This document shows, piece after piece, positions 51,375-64,000 of a stretch of DNA of 64,000 nt. Numbering within the stretch: the stretch's first letter is position 1; each line of letters begins with the position of its first letter. Both the position numbers and the translations under genes were made by a program. Source of the stretch: Dehalogenimonas formicexedens (GTDB lineage: Bacteria > Chloroflexota > Dehalococcoidia > Dehalococcoidales > Dehalococcoidaceae); NCBI RefSeq assembly GCF_001953175.1, contig NZ_CP018258.1, positions 834,210 to 898,209 on the forward strand, read 5' to 3'. The notes under the pieces were generated by a model. It was not told the origin of the DNA and made no database searches. It saw only the letters and a list, made by a program, of their open reading frames with translations.

Positions 51375-52142
51375 CTAACTCTTCCTTGTTACCGCGATCA
51401 ATAAAATGATTAGGAGTACGGCGGCCCCGCCGATCACAAAGATCATCGTAGAACTGGAACTACCCCCGGAGCTTGAGGTTTCCGAGGTTGACGCCTGGGT
51501 CGACGGCGAAGTTGTAGGATTGGTGGTCGTTGTAGCGGGCGGGGTTGTTGTCGCCGATGGGGTGGTCGTGACTGTAGAACCGCCGCCTATCAAGGCGTAA
51601 GTCGTGAAACTTGAGATAGTAGTTGAGACGGTGTTGAACGAAGTATTGACGTCGGATGCCAGCCGTACCCACAACGACCCATTCCACTGGGCGATGTAAA
51701 GGCTCGATTCGGAGATATTCGAAGGCAATTCAGCATCGGAATAATTGAAGGCCAGCCCGACCGTGGGATTGAAAGTAGCCCCAGGAGTACCAATCTCGTA
51801 GGCAATGACCGATTGCTGTTGAGACGGAACAGAGGCCGGGTTCTGAACAAGGATGGCTGAGATAAACTCCTGGTTTTTCCCGGCGGCGTTGTGGATGATG
51901 GTCCCTAGTGGGATCTTCAAACTCATTTTTCCGTCAGGCGTCTGCAGGTCCCCGCTGGAGATCGACTGACCATTCTTATTCATCATGGGCAACGACCCGA
52001 CCAGGTTGAACCCGTACATCTGATAGCTACCGTCGCTGGTTTGGGCATTCACTTCCTTGGGAAGAAGTGAAAAAAGCGAAATGAAAATCAGAGCAACTCC
52101 CCCCAGCGAGCCCATCAACTTATTGGCAGGTCTTCCGGTCAT
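51375..52142 (-). CDS. Secreted, C-terminally membrane-anchored Ser/Thr-rich protein
   Basis: A 255-residue exported protein. An N-terminal signal (LGGVALIFISLFSLLPKEVNAQ) is followed by a beta-rich extracellular domain of about 160 residues (KMSLKIPLGTIIHNAAG, SSLYIAQWNGSLWVRLAS), a low-complexity Thr/Ser/Pro stretch (about 185-220) and a C-terminal helix (MIFVIGGAAVLLIILLIAV) ending in RKS. This layout fits a surface protein held in the single membrane and S-layer envelope of this lineage. Function unknown. GAGGGAGAG precedes the ATG. Confidence 0.75.
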   Translation of the reverse strand: MTGRPANKLMGSLGGVALIFISLFSLLPKEVNAQTSDGSYQMYGFNLVGSLPMMNKNGQSISSGDLQTPDGKMSLKIPLGTIIHNAAGKNQEFISAILVQNPASVPSQQQSVIAYEIGTPGATFNPTVGLAFNYSDAELPSNISESSLYIAQWNGSLWVRLASDVNTSFNTVSTTISSFTTYALIGGGSTVTTTPSATTTPPATTTTNPTTSPSTQASTSETSSSGGSSSSTMIFVIGGAAVLLIILLIAVTRKS

Positions 52143-52166
52143 AATAGCTCTCCCTCAGTTTCATTT

Positions 52167-52195
52167 ATCATACACCCCGGAAATCGCGGATACAA
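52167..52195 (-). promoter_or_regulatory. Possible promoter of the anchored surface protein
   Basis: On the minus strand TTGTAT (52195-52190) and TATGAT (52172-52167) are 17 bases apart, 24 bases before the ATG at 52142. The -35 match is weak. Confidence 0.35.
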
Positions 52196-52260
52196 TAATA
52201 TTATGTAATGTATTTCATTTGCCTGGAAAACCAGGGATTCTTTTTCACGCTCGGATATAA

Positions 52261-52293
52261 AAAGAGAGCCTTCGATCGAAGGCTCTCTTTTTT
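52261..52293 (-). terminator. Intrinsic terminator of rpoBC (bidirectional)
   Basis: A perfect palindrome with arms agagagccttcga / tcgaaggctctct is flanked by T runs on both strands (tttttt on plus, ttttt on minus). It ends rpoC transcription 18 bases after the stop and separates it from the same-strand surface-protein gene. Confidence 0.9.
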
Positions 52294-52311
52294 GGTCTGA
52301 GGGTAAATTAT

Positions 52312-56190
<3,879 letters not shown>

Positions 56191-56191
56191 A

Positions 56192-59100
56192 TTAGTTATC
56201 GGTATCCTCTTCTTCAGATTCTTCTTCGCCCGAGTCATCAACCTCAACCAGTTGCGAGGTTAACTCTCCGGCCAGGGTGGCCAGTTCCGATTCGTCTTCC
56301 TGGCTCCCTACTTCGGGCAAACGTTCGGCCGAAAGAACTTTTTCTTCCTCATTGATGACTTCTACGGCCAGACCGAGGCTCTGCAATTCTTTCACCAGGA
56401 CTTTAAACGATTCCGGCACGCCGGGCTGGGACACATCCTCACCCTTGACGATTGATTCGTAGGCCTTGGCGCGGCCGGTCACGTCGTCGGATTTGATGGT
56501 CAGCATCTCCTGGAGATTGTAGGCGGCGCCGTACGCTTCCAGGGTCCAGACTTCCATTTCACCGAAGCGTTGGCCGCCGAACTGGGCTTTACCGCCAAGG
56601 GGCTGCTGGCTGATCAATGAGTAAGGTCCGGTGGCGCGGGCGTGGACTTTGTCCTCAACGAGGTGGATCAGCTTCAGGATGTACATATTGCCGACAGTGA
56701 TCGGCTGATCGAAAAGATCGCCGGTCTTACCGTCGCGGAGGATCATCTTGCCAGCGACCGGCGACGGAATATTGCGTTCACGGGAGAGCTTGAAAACCCG
56801 GGCATCAAGGTCGGAGGCTGGCATGGTGCGCGCGTCGCCGACACCCAGTTCCTCCAGCCACAGCCTCAGGCAGGTCTCACGGCCGACGCCGGGATGATTG
56901 TCATCAAAAGCACGGGTGCCATCAAAACCTTTCTTGTTGAGCCAGGCAGCGGCGGCACCGGCTACGGCCTTGGCATCTTTCAATTCGTAATCCAGTTTTA
57001 TCAAACCGGCAACCTGGGCGATGTAAGCCCTGGCCAAATCGTCTTCGATGGCAACATCGGTGGCGCCGTCAAAGACCGGGGTGCGGACCCTGAAACCAAG
57101 CAGATGCCCGGCCCAACCGAGGTGGAGCTCAAGTATCTGACCAAGGTTCATGCGGGAGGGAACGCCGATGGGATTCAAAACGACATCTACCGGGGTGCCG
57201 TCGGGCAGGAAAGGCATATCCTCAGCCGGAGCGACGATGGAAATGACACCCTTGTTGCCGTGGCGTCCGGCCAGCTTGTCGCCGACCGAAATCTTGCGTT
57301 TCTGGGCGACCCAAACCTGGACCCACTTGTTGACCCTGGCCGGCAGGTCGTCACCGCCGTCGCGGGTAAAGACCTTTACCGCAATGACCTTGCCCCATTC
57401 GCCGTGAGGCATGCGGAGGGAGGTATCTTTGACCTCCCGGGCTTTTTCACCGAAGATCGCCCTGAGCAGTTTTTCTTCGGCAGAAAGTTCGGTTTCACCC
57501 TTGGGGGTGATCTTACCGACCAGGATATCGTCCGGTCCGACCTCGGCGCCGACCCGGATGATGCCTTCTTCGTCTAGTTCGCGCAGCGATTCTTCGCCGA
57601 CATTGGGGATATCGCGGGTGATCTCTTCAAGACCCAGCTTGGTGTCCCGGGCTTCCACCTCGTGCTTGGAGATGTGGATCGAAGTAAACCGATCGGCTTT
57701 TACCAGTCGGTCGGAAATGATAATGGCATCTTCGTAGTTGTAACCGTGCCAGCTCATGAAGGCGCAGATAACGTTCTGCCCGAGAGCCAACTCGCCGTTT
57801 TCGGTGGCCGAAGAGTCGGCCAGTACCTGACCGGCTTTGACAACGTCGCCGACGGAAACCACCGGGCGCTGGTTTATGCAGGTACCCTGGTTGGTGCGCA
57901 TGAATTTGATCAGCTTGTAGCTGTCTTCGGTTTTACCGTCAGTCTTGACGATGATCTTTTCAGAGGTGACTGATCTAACGGTACCCGGATTCCGGGCGAA
58001 AATGACGTGACCCGAATACCTTACGGCCTCCATCTCCATGCCGGTGGCCACCAGCGGGGCTTCCGGCCTCAGCAAAGGCACAGCCTGGCGTTGCATGTTG
58101 GCGCCCATAAGAGCGCGGTTGGCATCGTCATGTTCAAGGAACGGGATAAGTGACGCGGCGACAGAGAAAATCTGCCGCGGCGAAACGTCCATGTAATCGA
58201 TCTTGAGCGGCGGTTCGTATAGATACTGCTCGCCGAACCGGGACTCGATACGCTCGTCGATGAAGCGTCCGCGGGCGTCGAGTCTGGCGGTCGCCTGGGC
58301 TACGACGTACTTGTCCTCTTCATCGGCGGAGAGATAAGGGACTTCGTCCGAAACAAACGGTTCTATCATGACGAGATGTTCGGGCAGCTTGGCGATCCTG
58401 GTGAACGACTTGTCGTCGACAACATCTCCGGCAGCCAGGATGGTGGTGCCGCTTTCGTCTTTCACATCTTCCCGGAGCGCCAGACCGATCAACCGCGAAT
58501 CATGATTCAAGAGTTCCTTCAAAACTTTGCGATAAGGAGTTTCGATAAACCCATATCGATTGACACGGCTGTAAGACGCGAGCGAACCGATAAGACCGAT
58601 GTTCGGGCCTTCAGGAGTTTCGATGGGGCAGATCCGGCCATAATGGGAGTAGTGAACGTCGCGGACATCGAAACCGGCGCGTTCGCGCGAAAGACCGCCG
58701 GGGCCCATGGCCGACAAACGTCGCTTGTGGGTCAACTCTGCCAGAGGATTGGTCTGGTCCATAAACTGGGACAACTGGGAACCGCCGAAAAATTCGCGGA
58801 CGGCGGCCACGACGGGCCGGATGTTGACCAGCCCGCTGGGCGTCACCTGGTCAAGGGCGACAATGCTCATGCGTTCCTTGGCGACGCGCTCCAAACGAAG
58901 CAGACCGATGCGGAACTGGTTCTGAATCAGCTCCCCGACCGTCCTGATGCGGCGGTTGCCGAGATGGTCGATATCATCAGCGTGCTCAATGCCGTTATTA
59001 ATGCGGATGATCTGTTTAATGATGGCAACAATGTCTTCGCGGGTTAGCGCCCGGTTTTCTTCCGAGACTTTACCCTCGAGATTCAAGCGCCGGTTGACTT

Positions 59101-59959
59101 TATAGCGGCCGACCATGCCCAGGTCATAGTGGTCCGGGCTGAAGAACATGTCGTTCACCAGGCGGGAGGCGTTCTCCACGTTGGCCGGGTCTCCCGGGCG
59201 CAGGCGGCCGTAAATATCGATGAGGGCGCCGTTGGTATCGCGGATCAAGGGATCCTTGTCGATCGAGGATTGGGTGTACAGGTGCTCCATCGAAGTATCG
59301 ACATCGCTGAATAAATTGATCAATTCCTGATCGGAGCTGTAGCCGATGGCCCTCAGGAAACTGGTGACCGGAATTTTACGCCGGCCGTCGATTTTAACCG
59401 ACACGACATCCCTATTGGACGTCTCAAATTCCAACCACGCGCCGCGGCTGGGAATAAGTGAGGTATGGCACAGCGGGCGACCGGTAGCGGTGTCTTCCTG
59501 GACGGTGAAATAAACGCCCGGAGAGCGTAACAGCTGGCTGACGACCACCCGTTCCGTGCCGCTGGTAATAAAGGTGCCGTTACGGGTCATCAGCGGTAAG
59601 TCGCCGAAGAAAAGTTCAAATGGTTCTTTGATTTCGCCGGTGGCTTTAATAATCAGCCGGGCTTTGACGTACAGAGGCACCGAGTAATTCTGGTCTCTCT
59701 GCTGGCATTCTTCTTCTGACAGGCGCGGTTCCCGGAACTCGTAACCGATGAATTCGAGTTCCATACGATTGCCATTGAAGTCTCTTACGGGTGAAATTTC
59801 TTCGATGAGTTCCTTAAGGGCATCTTCCATGAACCAGCGGAACGATGCCAATTGAATGTCGATCAGGTTGGGAACGTCGACGACTTCGGGGATTTTGGAA
59901 TAGGATTTGCGGGCTGCGGCTGCCGACAGTTCGCCGGTAGCGGCTAATGTTGAGACCAT
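56192..59959 (-). CDS. rpoB: RNA polymerase beta subunit
   Basis: A 1255-residue subunit with the rifampicin-site region ([23 protein letters not shown] near 425), [14 protein letters not shown]-type motif ([21 protein letters not shown] near 470), the GHKL-like [14 protein letters not shown] near 875 and the C-terminal [25 protein letters not shown] near 1120. An acidic tail ([10 protein letters not shown]) extends beyond the usual end. AAGGAGT precedes the ATG. It is transcribed from its own promoter, with no rplJ/rplL gene directly upstream. Confidence 0.97.
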   Translation of the reverse strand: MVSTLAATGELSAAAARKSYSKIPEVVDVPNLIDIQLASFRWFMEDALKELIEEISPVRDFNGNRMELEFIGYEFREPRLSEEECQQRDQNYSVPLYVKARLIIKATGEIKEPFELFFGDLPLMTRNGTFITSGTERVVVSQLLRSPGVYFTVQEDTATGRPLCHTSLIPSRGAWLEFETSNRDVVSVKIDGRRKIPVTSFLRAIGYSSDQELINLFSDVDTSMEHLYTQSSIDKDPLIRDTNGALIDIYGRLRPGDPANVENASRLVNDMFFSPDHYDLGMVGRYKVNRRLNLEGKVSEENRALTREDIVAIIKQIIRINNGIEHADDIDHLGNRRIRTVGELIQNQFRIGLLRLERVAKERMSIVALDQVTPSGLVNIRPVVAAVREFFGGSQLSQFMDQTNPLAELTHKRRLSAMGPGGLSRERAGFDVRDVHYSHYGRICPIETPEGPNIGLIGSLASYSRVNRYGFIETPYRKVLKELLNHDSRLIGLALREDVKDESGTTILAAGDVVDDKSFTRIAKLPEHLVMIEPFVSDEVPYLSADEEDKYVVAQATARLDARGRFIDERIESRFGEQYLYEPPLKIDYMDVSPRQIFSVAASLIPFLEHDDANRALMGANMQRQAVPLLRPEAPLVATGMEMEAVRYSGHVIFARNPGTVRSVTSEKIIVKTDGKTEDSYKLIKFMRTNQGTCINQRPVVSVGDVVKAGQVLADSSATENGELALGQNVICAFMSWHGYNYEDAIIISDRLVKADRFTSIHISKHEVEARDTKLGLEEITRDIPNVGEESLRELDEEGIIRVGAEVGPDDILVGKITPKGETELSAEEKLLRAIFGEKAREVKDTSLRMPHGEWGKVIAVKVFTRDGGDDLPARVNKWVQVWVAQKRKISVGDKLAGRHGNKGVISIVAPAEDMPFLPDGTPVDVVLNPIGVPSRMNLGQILELHLGWAGHLLGFRVRTPVFDGATDVAIEDDLARAYIAQVAGLIKLDYELKDAKAVAGAAAAWLNKKGFDGTRAFDDNHPGVGRETCLRLWLEELGVGDARTMPASDLDARVFKLSRERNIPSPVAGKMILRDGKTGDLFDQPITVGNMYILKLIHLVEDKVHARATGPYSLISQQPLGGKAQFGGQRFGEMEVWTLEAYGAAYNLQEMLTIKSDDVTGRAKAYESIVKGEDVSQPGVPESFKVLVKELQSLGLAVEVINEEEKVLSAERLPEVGSQEDESELATLAGELTSQLVEVDDSGEEESEEEDTDN

Positions 59960-60080
59960 GTTTACTCCTTATACCAGTAGTAAAGTAAAGGAATTGGGCA
60001 GACTAGTTCCTGGGAAAAGTGGAACCTGAAAAGACCTTTATATAATGGAATTGCTTTAGAGGCATAATTAACAACCACTC

Positions 60081-60109
60081 AGTATATACCAATGTTACCG
60101 GCCTGTCAA
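60081..60109 (-). promoter_or_regulatory. rpoBC promoter
   Basis: TTGACA (60109-60104) and TATACT (60086-60081) are 17 bases apart on the minus strand, a near-consensus promoter. It leaves a leader of about 115 bases before rpoB that includes a small ggttcc/ggaac hairpin. Confidence 0.7.
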
Positions 60110-60168
60110 CATGGGTCAGGTTCAAGATCTGATCGACACCTTTCGAACGGGAACACGCCCCAAAACGA

Positions 60169-60198
60169 TTGACGGATACCGTTTCCCAGTGATACTAT
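60169..60198 (+). promoter_or_regulatory. ribF promoter
   Basis: TTGACG (60169-60174) and TACTAT (60193-60198) are 18 bases apart. The transcript would begin near 60205 and immediately contain gcaact...agttgc and then a terminator hairpin before ribF. Confidence 0.5.
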
Positions 60199-60222
60199 GG
60201 GGCAACTTAAACGCAGTTGCTC

Positions 60223-60245
60223 AAGGGGATGATGATCCCCTTTTT
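60223..60245 (+). terminator. Terminator-like hairpin directly upstream of ribF
   Basis: An 8-bp stem aaggggat / atcccctt with a gatg loop runs into ttttt and ends 14 bases before the ribF GTG. It is downstream of the likely ribF promoter, so it may attenuate ribF. No FMN riboswitch aptamer is seen. Confidence 0.65.
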
Positions 60246-60259
60246 AATTTATTAAAACT

Positions 60260-61195
60260 GTGACACAACTGGAAAAAGAACTCGCGGCATTTAGGCCGGA
60301 CCGACCGACGGCATTGACCATCGGCGTCTTTGACGGTGTTCACCTCGGCCACCAGGCTTTGATAACCGAAACGCTGCGGCAAGCCAAAAGAAACGATCTT
60401 CTTCCGGCAGTTGTCACATTTGCGGGACATCCGCGCCGGGTTCTTGGCAAACACGAAGAACTGCCCCACCTCACCAGCCTCGAACAACGGACTGGCCTTC
60501 TCAGGGAAACCGGCATCGATGCGATTATTGTTTTAACCTTTACTAAAGAATTGGCATCGGTTTCCGCGGAGGAATTTCTTTCGCTGCTGGTAAAGCGACT
60601 TAAGCTAACGCAATTGGTGATCGGCCCCGACTTCGCCCTGGGTAAGGGACGGGAAGGGAATATCGAATCGATCAAAACGATCGGGGCAAGACTCGGCTTT
60701 GGCGTCACCGTGGTACCGCCGCTGCTGAAAAACGGCCAGAAAGTTTCAAGCACGCTCATCCGTAAGGCAATGGCCGAGAGCGATATGGCAAAGGTTCACG
60801 ATTTTTTAGGAAGGTATTTCAGTCTTGAGGGTCCGGTGGTGAAGGGCGAAGGACGTGGCGCAACAATAGGCATCCCTACGGCCAACATCAAGGTCCCGCT
60901 GGACCAGGCACTCCCTGCGGATGGGGTTTATGCCACCATCGCCTGTTTAGAAGGAAAATCCATGCCGTCCATTACAAATATCGGGACCAGGCCGACGTTC
61001 GGCGGAGGGCATCGGACCATCGAGACTCATCTTTTGAATTTCAACGGCGACCTTTACGGCCGTTCTCTTGAAATTGCTATAATAGAGCAGATCCGACCTG
61101 AAAAGAAATTCTCCAGCGCCGCAGAATTGCTGTCTCAGATTGCCGGCGACATTGAAAACGCCAAAGAGCTATTGAAAAAGACGGGTTGCGTTTGA
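60260..61195 (+). CDS. ribF: Bifunctional riboflavin kinase / FAD synthetase
   Basis: A 311-residue enzyme turning riboflavin into FMN and FAD. The N-terminal adenylyltransferase has IGVFDGVHLGHQALI near 22 and the ISSTLIR-type VSSTLIRKAM near 165. The C-terminal kinase domain has GEGRGATIGIPTANI near 198, GVYATIACLE and IGTRPTFGG near 243. The GTG start has no clear ribosome binding site. The last base of its TGA is the first base of the tyrS ATG. FAD demand is high in this neighbourhood of HdrA-type flavoproteins. Confidence 0.94.
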   Translation: MTQLEKELAAFRPDRPTALTIGVFDGVHLGHQALITETLRQAKRNDLLPAVVTFAGHPRRVLGKHEELPHLTSLEQRTGLLRETGIDAIIVLTFTKELASVSAEEFLSLLVKRLKLTQLVIGPDFALGKGREGNIESIKTIGARLGFGVTVVPPLLKNGQKVSSTLIRKAMAESDMAKVHDFLGRYFSLEGPVVKGEGRGATIGIPTANIKVPLDQALPADGVYATIACLEGKSMPSITNIGTRPTFGGGHRTIETHLLNFNGDLYGRSLEIAIIEQIRPEKKFSSAAELLSQIAGDIENAKELLKKTGCV

Positions 61196-62418
61196 TGGCT
61201 GATTTAGATTTCATTCTTAAAAGAGCAGTTAGCGAAATTATCGACGAACAAGAACTGCGCAAGCTGCTAGATTCCGGCAAAACCTTGCGGCTCAAGGAAG
61301 GATTCGATCCCAGTTCGACCGATATCCACCTTGGACACATGGTCGGGCTACGGAAACTGAGACAATTGCAGGAACTGGGTCTCCAGGTTGTTCTCATCGT
61401 TGGCGACTGGACGGCGCAGATAGGCGATCCCACCGGAGCTTCGGTCACCCGACCGATGCTGACAGCCGAGCAGGTCAAAGTTAACGCCGAGACCTATATG
61501 CAGCAGTTTTTCAAAATCGTCGACAGGTCAAAAACCGAAGTCCGCTGGCAAAGCGAGTGGTTCGGCAAGTTTACTCTGGCCGATGTCATCAAATTGACCA
61601 GCCGGTTTACTATCGCTCAGATGCTGGCCCGAGAAGATTTCAAGAAACGTTTTGAGTCCAACCGGCCGATCACCATCACCGAATTTTTGTACCCGCTACT
61701 CCAGGCCTATGACTCCGTTATGGTTAAGGCGGATGTCGAGTTCGGTGGCAACGATCAGAAATTCAACCTTCTGGTTGGTCGCGAACTCCAATCAATGATC
61801 GGCCAGCCGGCCCAGCAAGTCTTCCTCACCCCGATCCTCACTGGCACCGACGGCACCAAGAAGATGTCCAAGAGCCTGGGCAACTATATCGGGGTGGCTG
61901 AATCCCCGGAAAACATATTTGGTAAGGTCATGTCCATTGGCGATGACCTCATTATCCAATATTTCGATCTGTTAACCGACGTTACCGATGAAGAACTGCG
62001 CCACTTCGAAAGAGATATCGAAAGCGGCCGCACCAACCCGATGCTACTTAAAAAGCGGTTGGCCAGGGAGATAATCAACCAACTGTACAACCAGTCTGAA
62101 GCCGCCGACGCCGAGATAGCGTTCGAGCGAGTCCATCAACGCCGGGAGATGCCGGAAGAAATCAGCGAATGCAAAGTTTCATTCGAAGCCATGAAATCCG
62201 GCGATTGCGAGGATATCGACCTGCCGTGCCTGATGGTGGCTACCGGGTTGGCAGCCAGCAAGGGAGAAGCCAAAAGGTTGATCCAGCAGGGCGGCGTATC
62301 ACTTGAGGGCGAAAAGGTCACCTCGGAAAAGGCTCGAATCACGAGCGGTTGCGTTTTAAAAGCCGGCAAGCGGAAATTTGCCCGTATCATCAATACCGAT
62401 ATTATCAGCGCTTCATAG
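61195..62418 (+). CDS. tyrS: Tyrosyl-tRNA synthetase
   Basis: A 407-residue class I synthetase. The HIGH-type motif is DIHLGHMV near 42, with VGDWTAQIGDPTGAS near 70 and KMSKS in TKKMSKSLGNY near 223. A C-terminal S4 RNA-binding domain (MVATGLAASKGEAKRLIQQGGVSL, split at the turn) follows. ATG 61195 overlaps the ribF stop as TGATG; a TTG nine bases earlier is less likely. Charges tRNA-Tyr. Confidence 0.95.
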   Translation: MADLDFILKRAVSEIIDEQELRKLLDSGKTLRLKEGFDPSSTDIHLGHMVGLRKLRQLQELGLQVVLIVGDWTAQIGDPTGASVTRPMLTAEQVKVNAETYMQQFFKIVDRSKTEVRWQSEWFGKFTLADVIKLTSRFTIAQMLAREDFKKRFESNRPITITEFLYPLLQAYDSVMVKADVEFGGNDQKFNLLVGRELQSMIGQPAQQVFLTPILTGTDGTKKMSKSLGNYIGVAESPENIFGKVMSIGDDLIIQYFDLLTDVTDEELRHFERDIESGRTNPMLLKKRLAREIINQLYNQSEAADAEIAFERVHQRREMPEEISECKVSFEAMKSGDCEDIDLPCLMVATGLAASKGEAKRLIQQGGVSLEGEKVTSEKARITSGCVLKAGKRKFARIINTDIISAS

Positions 62419-62446
62419 ACCCATTTTTTTGAAGGAGAGATTCCAG

Positions 62447-63535
62447 ATGCAGAACCTACGTATTCCCGGCCCCACGCCCTGCCCTCCCGAAGTCCTGGCA
62501 GCGATGGGACGCCAGATGATCAACCACCGCGGCAGCGAGTTCGCCGAGATCATCAAGGACGTCACCGTCAAAATGAAACATGTCTTTCAGACCAAGAACG
62601 AACTGATGCTTTTAACCGGCTCCGGTACCGCGGGTCTAGAGGCGGCGGTGGTCAACATGCTTTCACCCGGGGATACGGTGCTGGGGGTGGCTATCGGTGT
62701 TTTCGGCGAACGTTTCGCCAAGATTGCTCAAACTTTTGGTGCCAACGTCATACCGTTGAATTTTGAGCACGGCAAAGCCGCCGATCCAGCCCTGATGAAG
62801 GAAGCCCTGGACGCCAACCCGCAAATCAAGGCGGTTTTGGTCACTCATAACGAAACCTCCACCGGCGTCACCAATGATCTGGCTGCCATCAGCAAGATCG
62901 TAAAAGGCGCGGGAAAACTACTCCTGGTTGACTGCATCTCATCGCTCGGTTCTCTCAATGTCCCCGTTGACGAATTGGGCATCGACGTTGCCATTTCAGG
63001 TTCTCAAAAAGGCTGGATGGTTCCTCCGGGTATGGCCATGATATCGGTTTCTGAAACCGGCTGGCAGGCATACGCCCAGGCGAAAATGCCGCGATTCTAT
63101 TGGGATCTTGGCAAGGCCAAAGCCGGGCTTGAGAAAGGCCAAACGCCATGGACACCCAACGTGTCGGTGGTTTTTGCCTTTCAGGTTGCCCTGGAGATGA
63201 TGCTTAAGGAAGGCATAAATAATATCTTTACCAGGCACGCGAGGATCGGCAAATTTACGCGTGAGGGAGTCAAGTCCCTGGGCCTAACGTTGTTAGCCGA
63301 CGAAAAGTTTGCCTCGAACACAGTTACCTCGGTAGTCGCCGACCGCGGACTCGACGCCAAAAAATTGAACAAGATCATGAAAGAAGAATTTGATATTGTC
63401 TTGGCCGGCGGCCAAGGGCCTCTGGAAGGCAAGATCTTCCGCATCGGTCATCTGGGTATGGTTAATGAAAAAGATATCCAGGCGGTTTTTGATGGCCTTA
63501 AGGTGGCTTTGCCGAAGGCCGGTTTCGTAAAATAA
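62447..63535 (+). CDS. Class V aminotransferase (serine/alanine--glyoxylate type)
   Basis: A 362-residue PLP enzyme with RIPGPTPCPPEVL at the start, NHRGSEFAEI near 27, LTGSGTAGLEAAV near 54, and the PLP lysine in ISGSQKGWMVPPGMAM near 187. These match the AGXT/PucG group. Next to serA it may supply amino groups in serine metabolism (a phosphoserine or serine-glyoxylate role), but substrate choice is not readable. GAAGGAGAG precedes ATG 62447; the frame open upstream overlaps tyrS. Confidence 0.9.
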   Translation: MQNLRIPGPTPCPPEVLAAMGRQMINHRGSEFAEIIKDVTVKMKHVFQTKNELMLLTGSGTAGLEAAVVNMLSPGDTVLGVAIGVFGERFAKIAQTFGANVIPLNFEHGKAADPALMKEALDANPQIKAVLVTHNETSTGVTNDLAAISKIVKGAGKLLLVDCISSLGSLNVPVDELGIDVAISGSQKGWMVPPGMAMISVSETGWQAYAQAKMPRFYWDLGKAKAGLEKGQTPWTPNVSVVFAFQVALEMMLKEGINNIFTRHARIGKFTREGVKSLGLTLLADEKFASNTVTSVVADRGLDAKKLNKIMKEEFDIVLAGGQGPLEGKIFRIGHLGMVNEKDIQAVFDGLKVALPKAGFVK

Positions 63536-63552
63536 GGAGAATATTCAGGACG

Positions 63553-64000
63553 ATGAAAAAGGTATTAGTTGCGGACGCTCTTTCAGCAGCCGGGGTCGAA
63601 CGGCTCAAGGCTATCGCCGAAGTTGACGTTAAAACCGGTCTCAAACCGGAAGAACTGATCGCTATCGTCGGTAGTTATGACGCCCTGCTCGTCAGGTCGC
63701 AGACCCAGGTTACCGCCGATGTCATCAGCGCAGGCAAAAAGCTGCAGGTTATCGGCCGCGCCGGAGTCGGTGTCGATAATATCGACATAAAAGCCGCGAC
63801 TGAAGCCGGAATCATTGTCGTCAACGCCCCAACCGGGAATACTATATCCGCCGCGGAACACACCCTGGCCCTGATGCTATCCATGGCGCGGCATATTCCC
63901 CGTGCCAATTCCTGCCTCAAAGGCGGCGTTTGGGAGCGGGGCAAGTTCCTAGGGACCGAACTTCGCGGCAAGACGCTTGGCATTATCGGCCTGGGGAACA
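63553..64000 (+). CDS. serA: D-3-phosphoglycerate dehydrogenase, N-terminal part (cut by window edge)
   Basis: The first 149 residues of a phosphoglycerate dehydrogenase, the entry to serine synthesis. LLVRSQTQVTADVI near 47, GRAGVGVDNID near 70 and NAPTGNTISAAEHTLALML near 93 are family signatures, and the nucleotide-binding GIIGLGN begins at the window end. It follows the aminotransferase by 17 bases with AAGGAGA upstream, suggesting one operon for serine biosynthesis. Chain length and the presence of an ACT domain are beyond the window. Confidence 0.93.
   Translation, partial: MKKVLVADALSAAGVERLKAIAEVDVKTGLKPEELIAIVGSYDALLVRSQTQVTADVISAGKKLQVIGRAGVGVDNIDIKAATEAGIIVVNAPTGNTISAAEHTLALMLSMARHIPRANSCLKGGVWERGKFLGTELRGKTLGIIGLGN

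Noticed and set aside
56642-57577. Long plus-strand frames opposite rpoB and rpoC (also 54673-55395, 55570-56355, 58376-59047)
   Set aside because: They are antisense shadows of highly conserved genes with biased codon use; no start signals or protein family features.

Overview
The window looks like chromosomal DNA of an organohalide-respiring Dehalococcoidia (Chloroflexota), most likely Dehalogenimonas or a close relative of Dehalococcoides. The grounds are the gene content and order: corrinoid uptake and salvage genes beside an acetyl-CoA synthase / corrinoid protein cluster with no CO dehydrogenase, a methyl-viologen-type (Mvh/Vhu) NiFe hydrogenase joined to HdrABC, bacterial Elp3, and rpoB-rpoC followed by ribF and tyrS. 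Base composition is a little above half G+C by eye, which fits Dehalogenimonas better than Dehalococcoides. No reductive dehalogenase, tRNA, rRNA, CRISPR array or transposase was seen.

The most striking feature is an apparently exact direct duplication. Bases 1-5952 recur at 29325-35276 (constant offset 29324). Copy 1 runs off the left edge. Its right end stops inside glmS and is joined directly to the middle of atpB, giving a dead atpB'-glmS' junction, while copy 2 continues into an intact glmS. The simplest reading is a head-to-tail tandem duplication of 5953-35276 (29,324 bp): the window shows the last 5.95 kb of the left unit and all of the right unit. An assembly artefact is the main alternative. 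If the duplication is real, the cell holds two copies of its corrinoid uptake/salvage genes and of its acetyl-CoA synthase cluster.

Layout. (a) 1-5952, copy 1, all minus strand: partial cbiB, cbiZ, btuD, btuC, btuF, two tandem cobalamin riboswitches with a terminator between them, a radical SAM protein, and a glmS 3' fragment. (b) 5953-6811: truncated atpB and atpZ. (c) 7006-17545, plus strand: fhs, a RACo-like corrinoid-protein activator, cooC, folD, acsD, acsB, acsC and a DUF3786 protein. (d) 17607-24495: a NarL-type two-component pair, an HdrD-like protein, an HdrA with an inserted NfnB/GltD-like module, and thioredoxin. (e) 24574-29985, minus strand: cobU, cobC, cobS, cobT behind a classical cobalamin riboswitch, then cobD and cbiB. 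(f) 29994-36904: copy 2 and intact glmS. (g) 37157-45550: a small four-cysteine protein, a hydrogenase protease, and an hdrC-hdrB-hdrA-mvhD-(61 aa)-mvhG-mvhA operon. (h) 45718-51302: elp3 divergent from a Trm9-like methyltransferase, three small proteins, rimI-like, queH, ruvB. (i) 51375-59959: a secreted anchored protein, rpoC, rpoB. (j) 60260-64000, plus strand: ribF, tyrS, a class V aminotransferase and the start of serA.

How it fits together. Corrinoids are the cofactor of both reductive dehalogenases and the corrinoid iron-sulfur protein (acsC/acsD). The btu/cbi/cob genes import corrinoid, open non-native forms with the CbiZ amidohydrolase, and rebuild the nucleotide loop through CobD, CbiB, CobU, CobT, CobS and CobC, under three riboswitches per unit. 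The acs cluster, lacking CO dehydrogenase, methylene-THF reductase and a recognisable methyl-THF methyltransferase in view, suits one-carbon supply rather than autotrophic acetogenesis. The Mvh-Hdr operon and the HdrD/HdrA-NfnB pair are candidate flavin-based electron-bifurcating complexes coupling H2 and pyridine nucleotides to ferredoxin.
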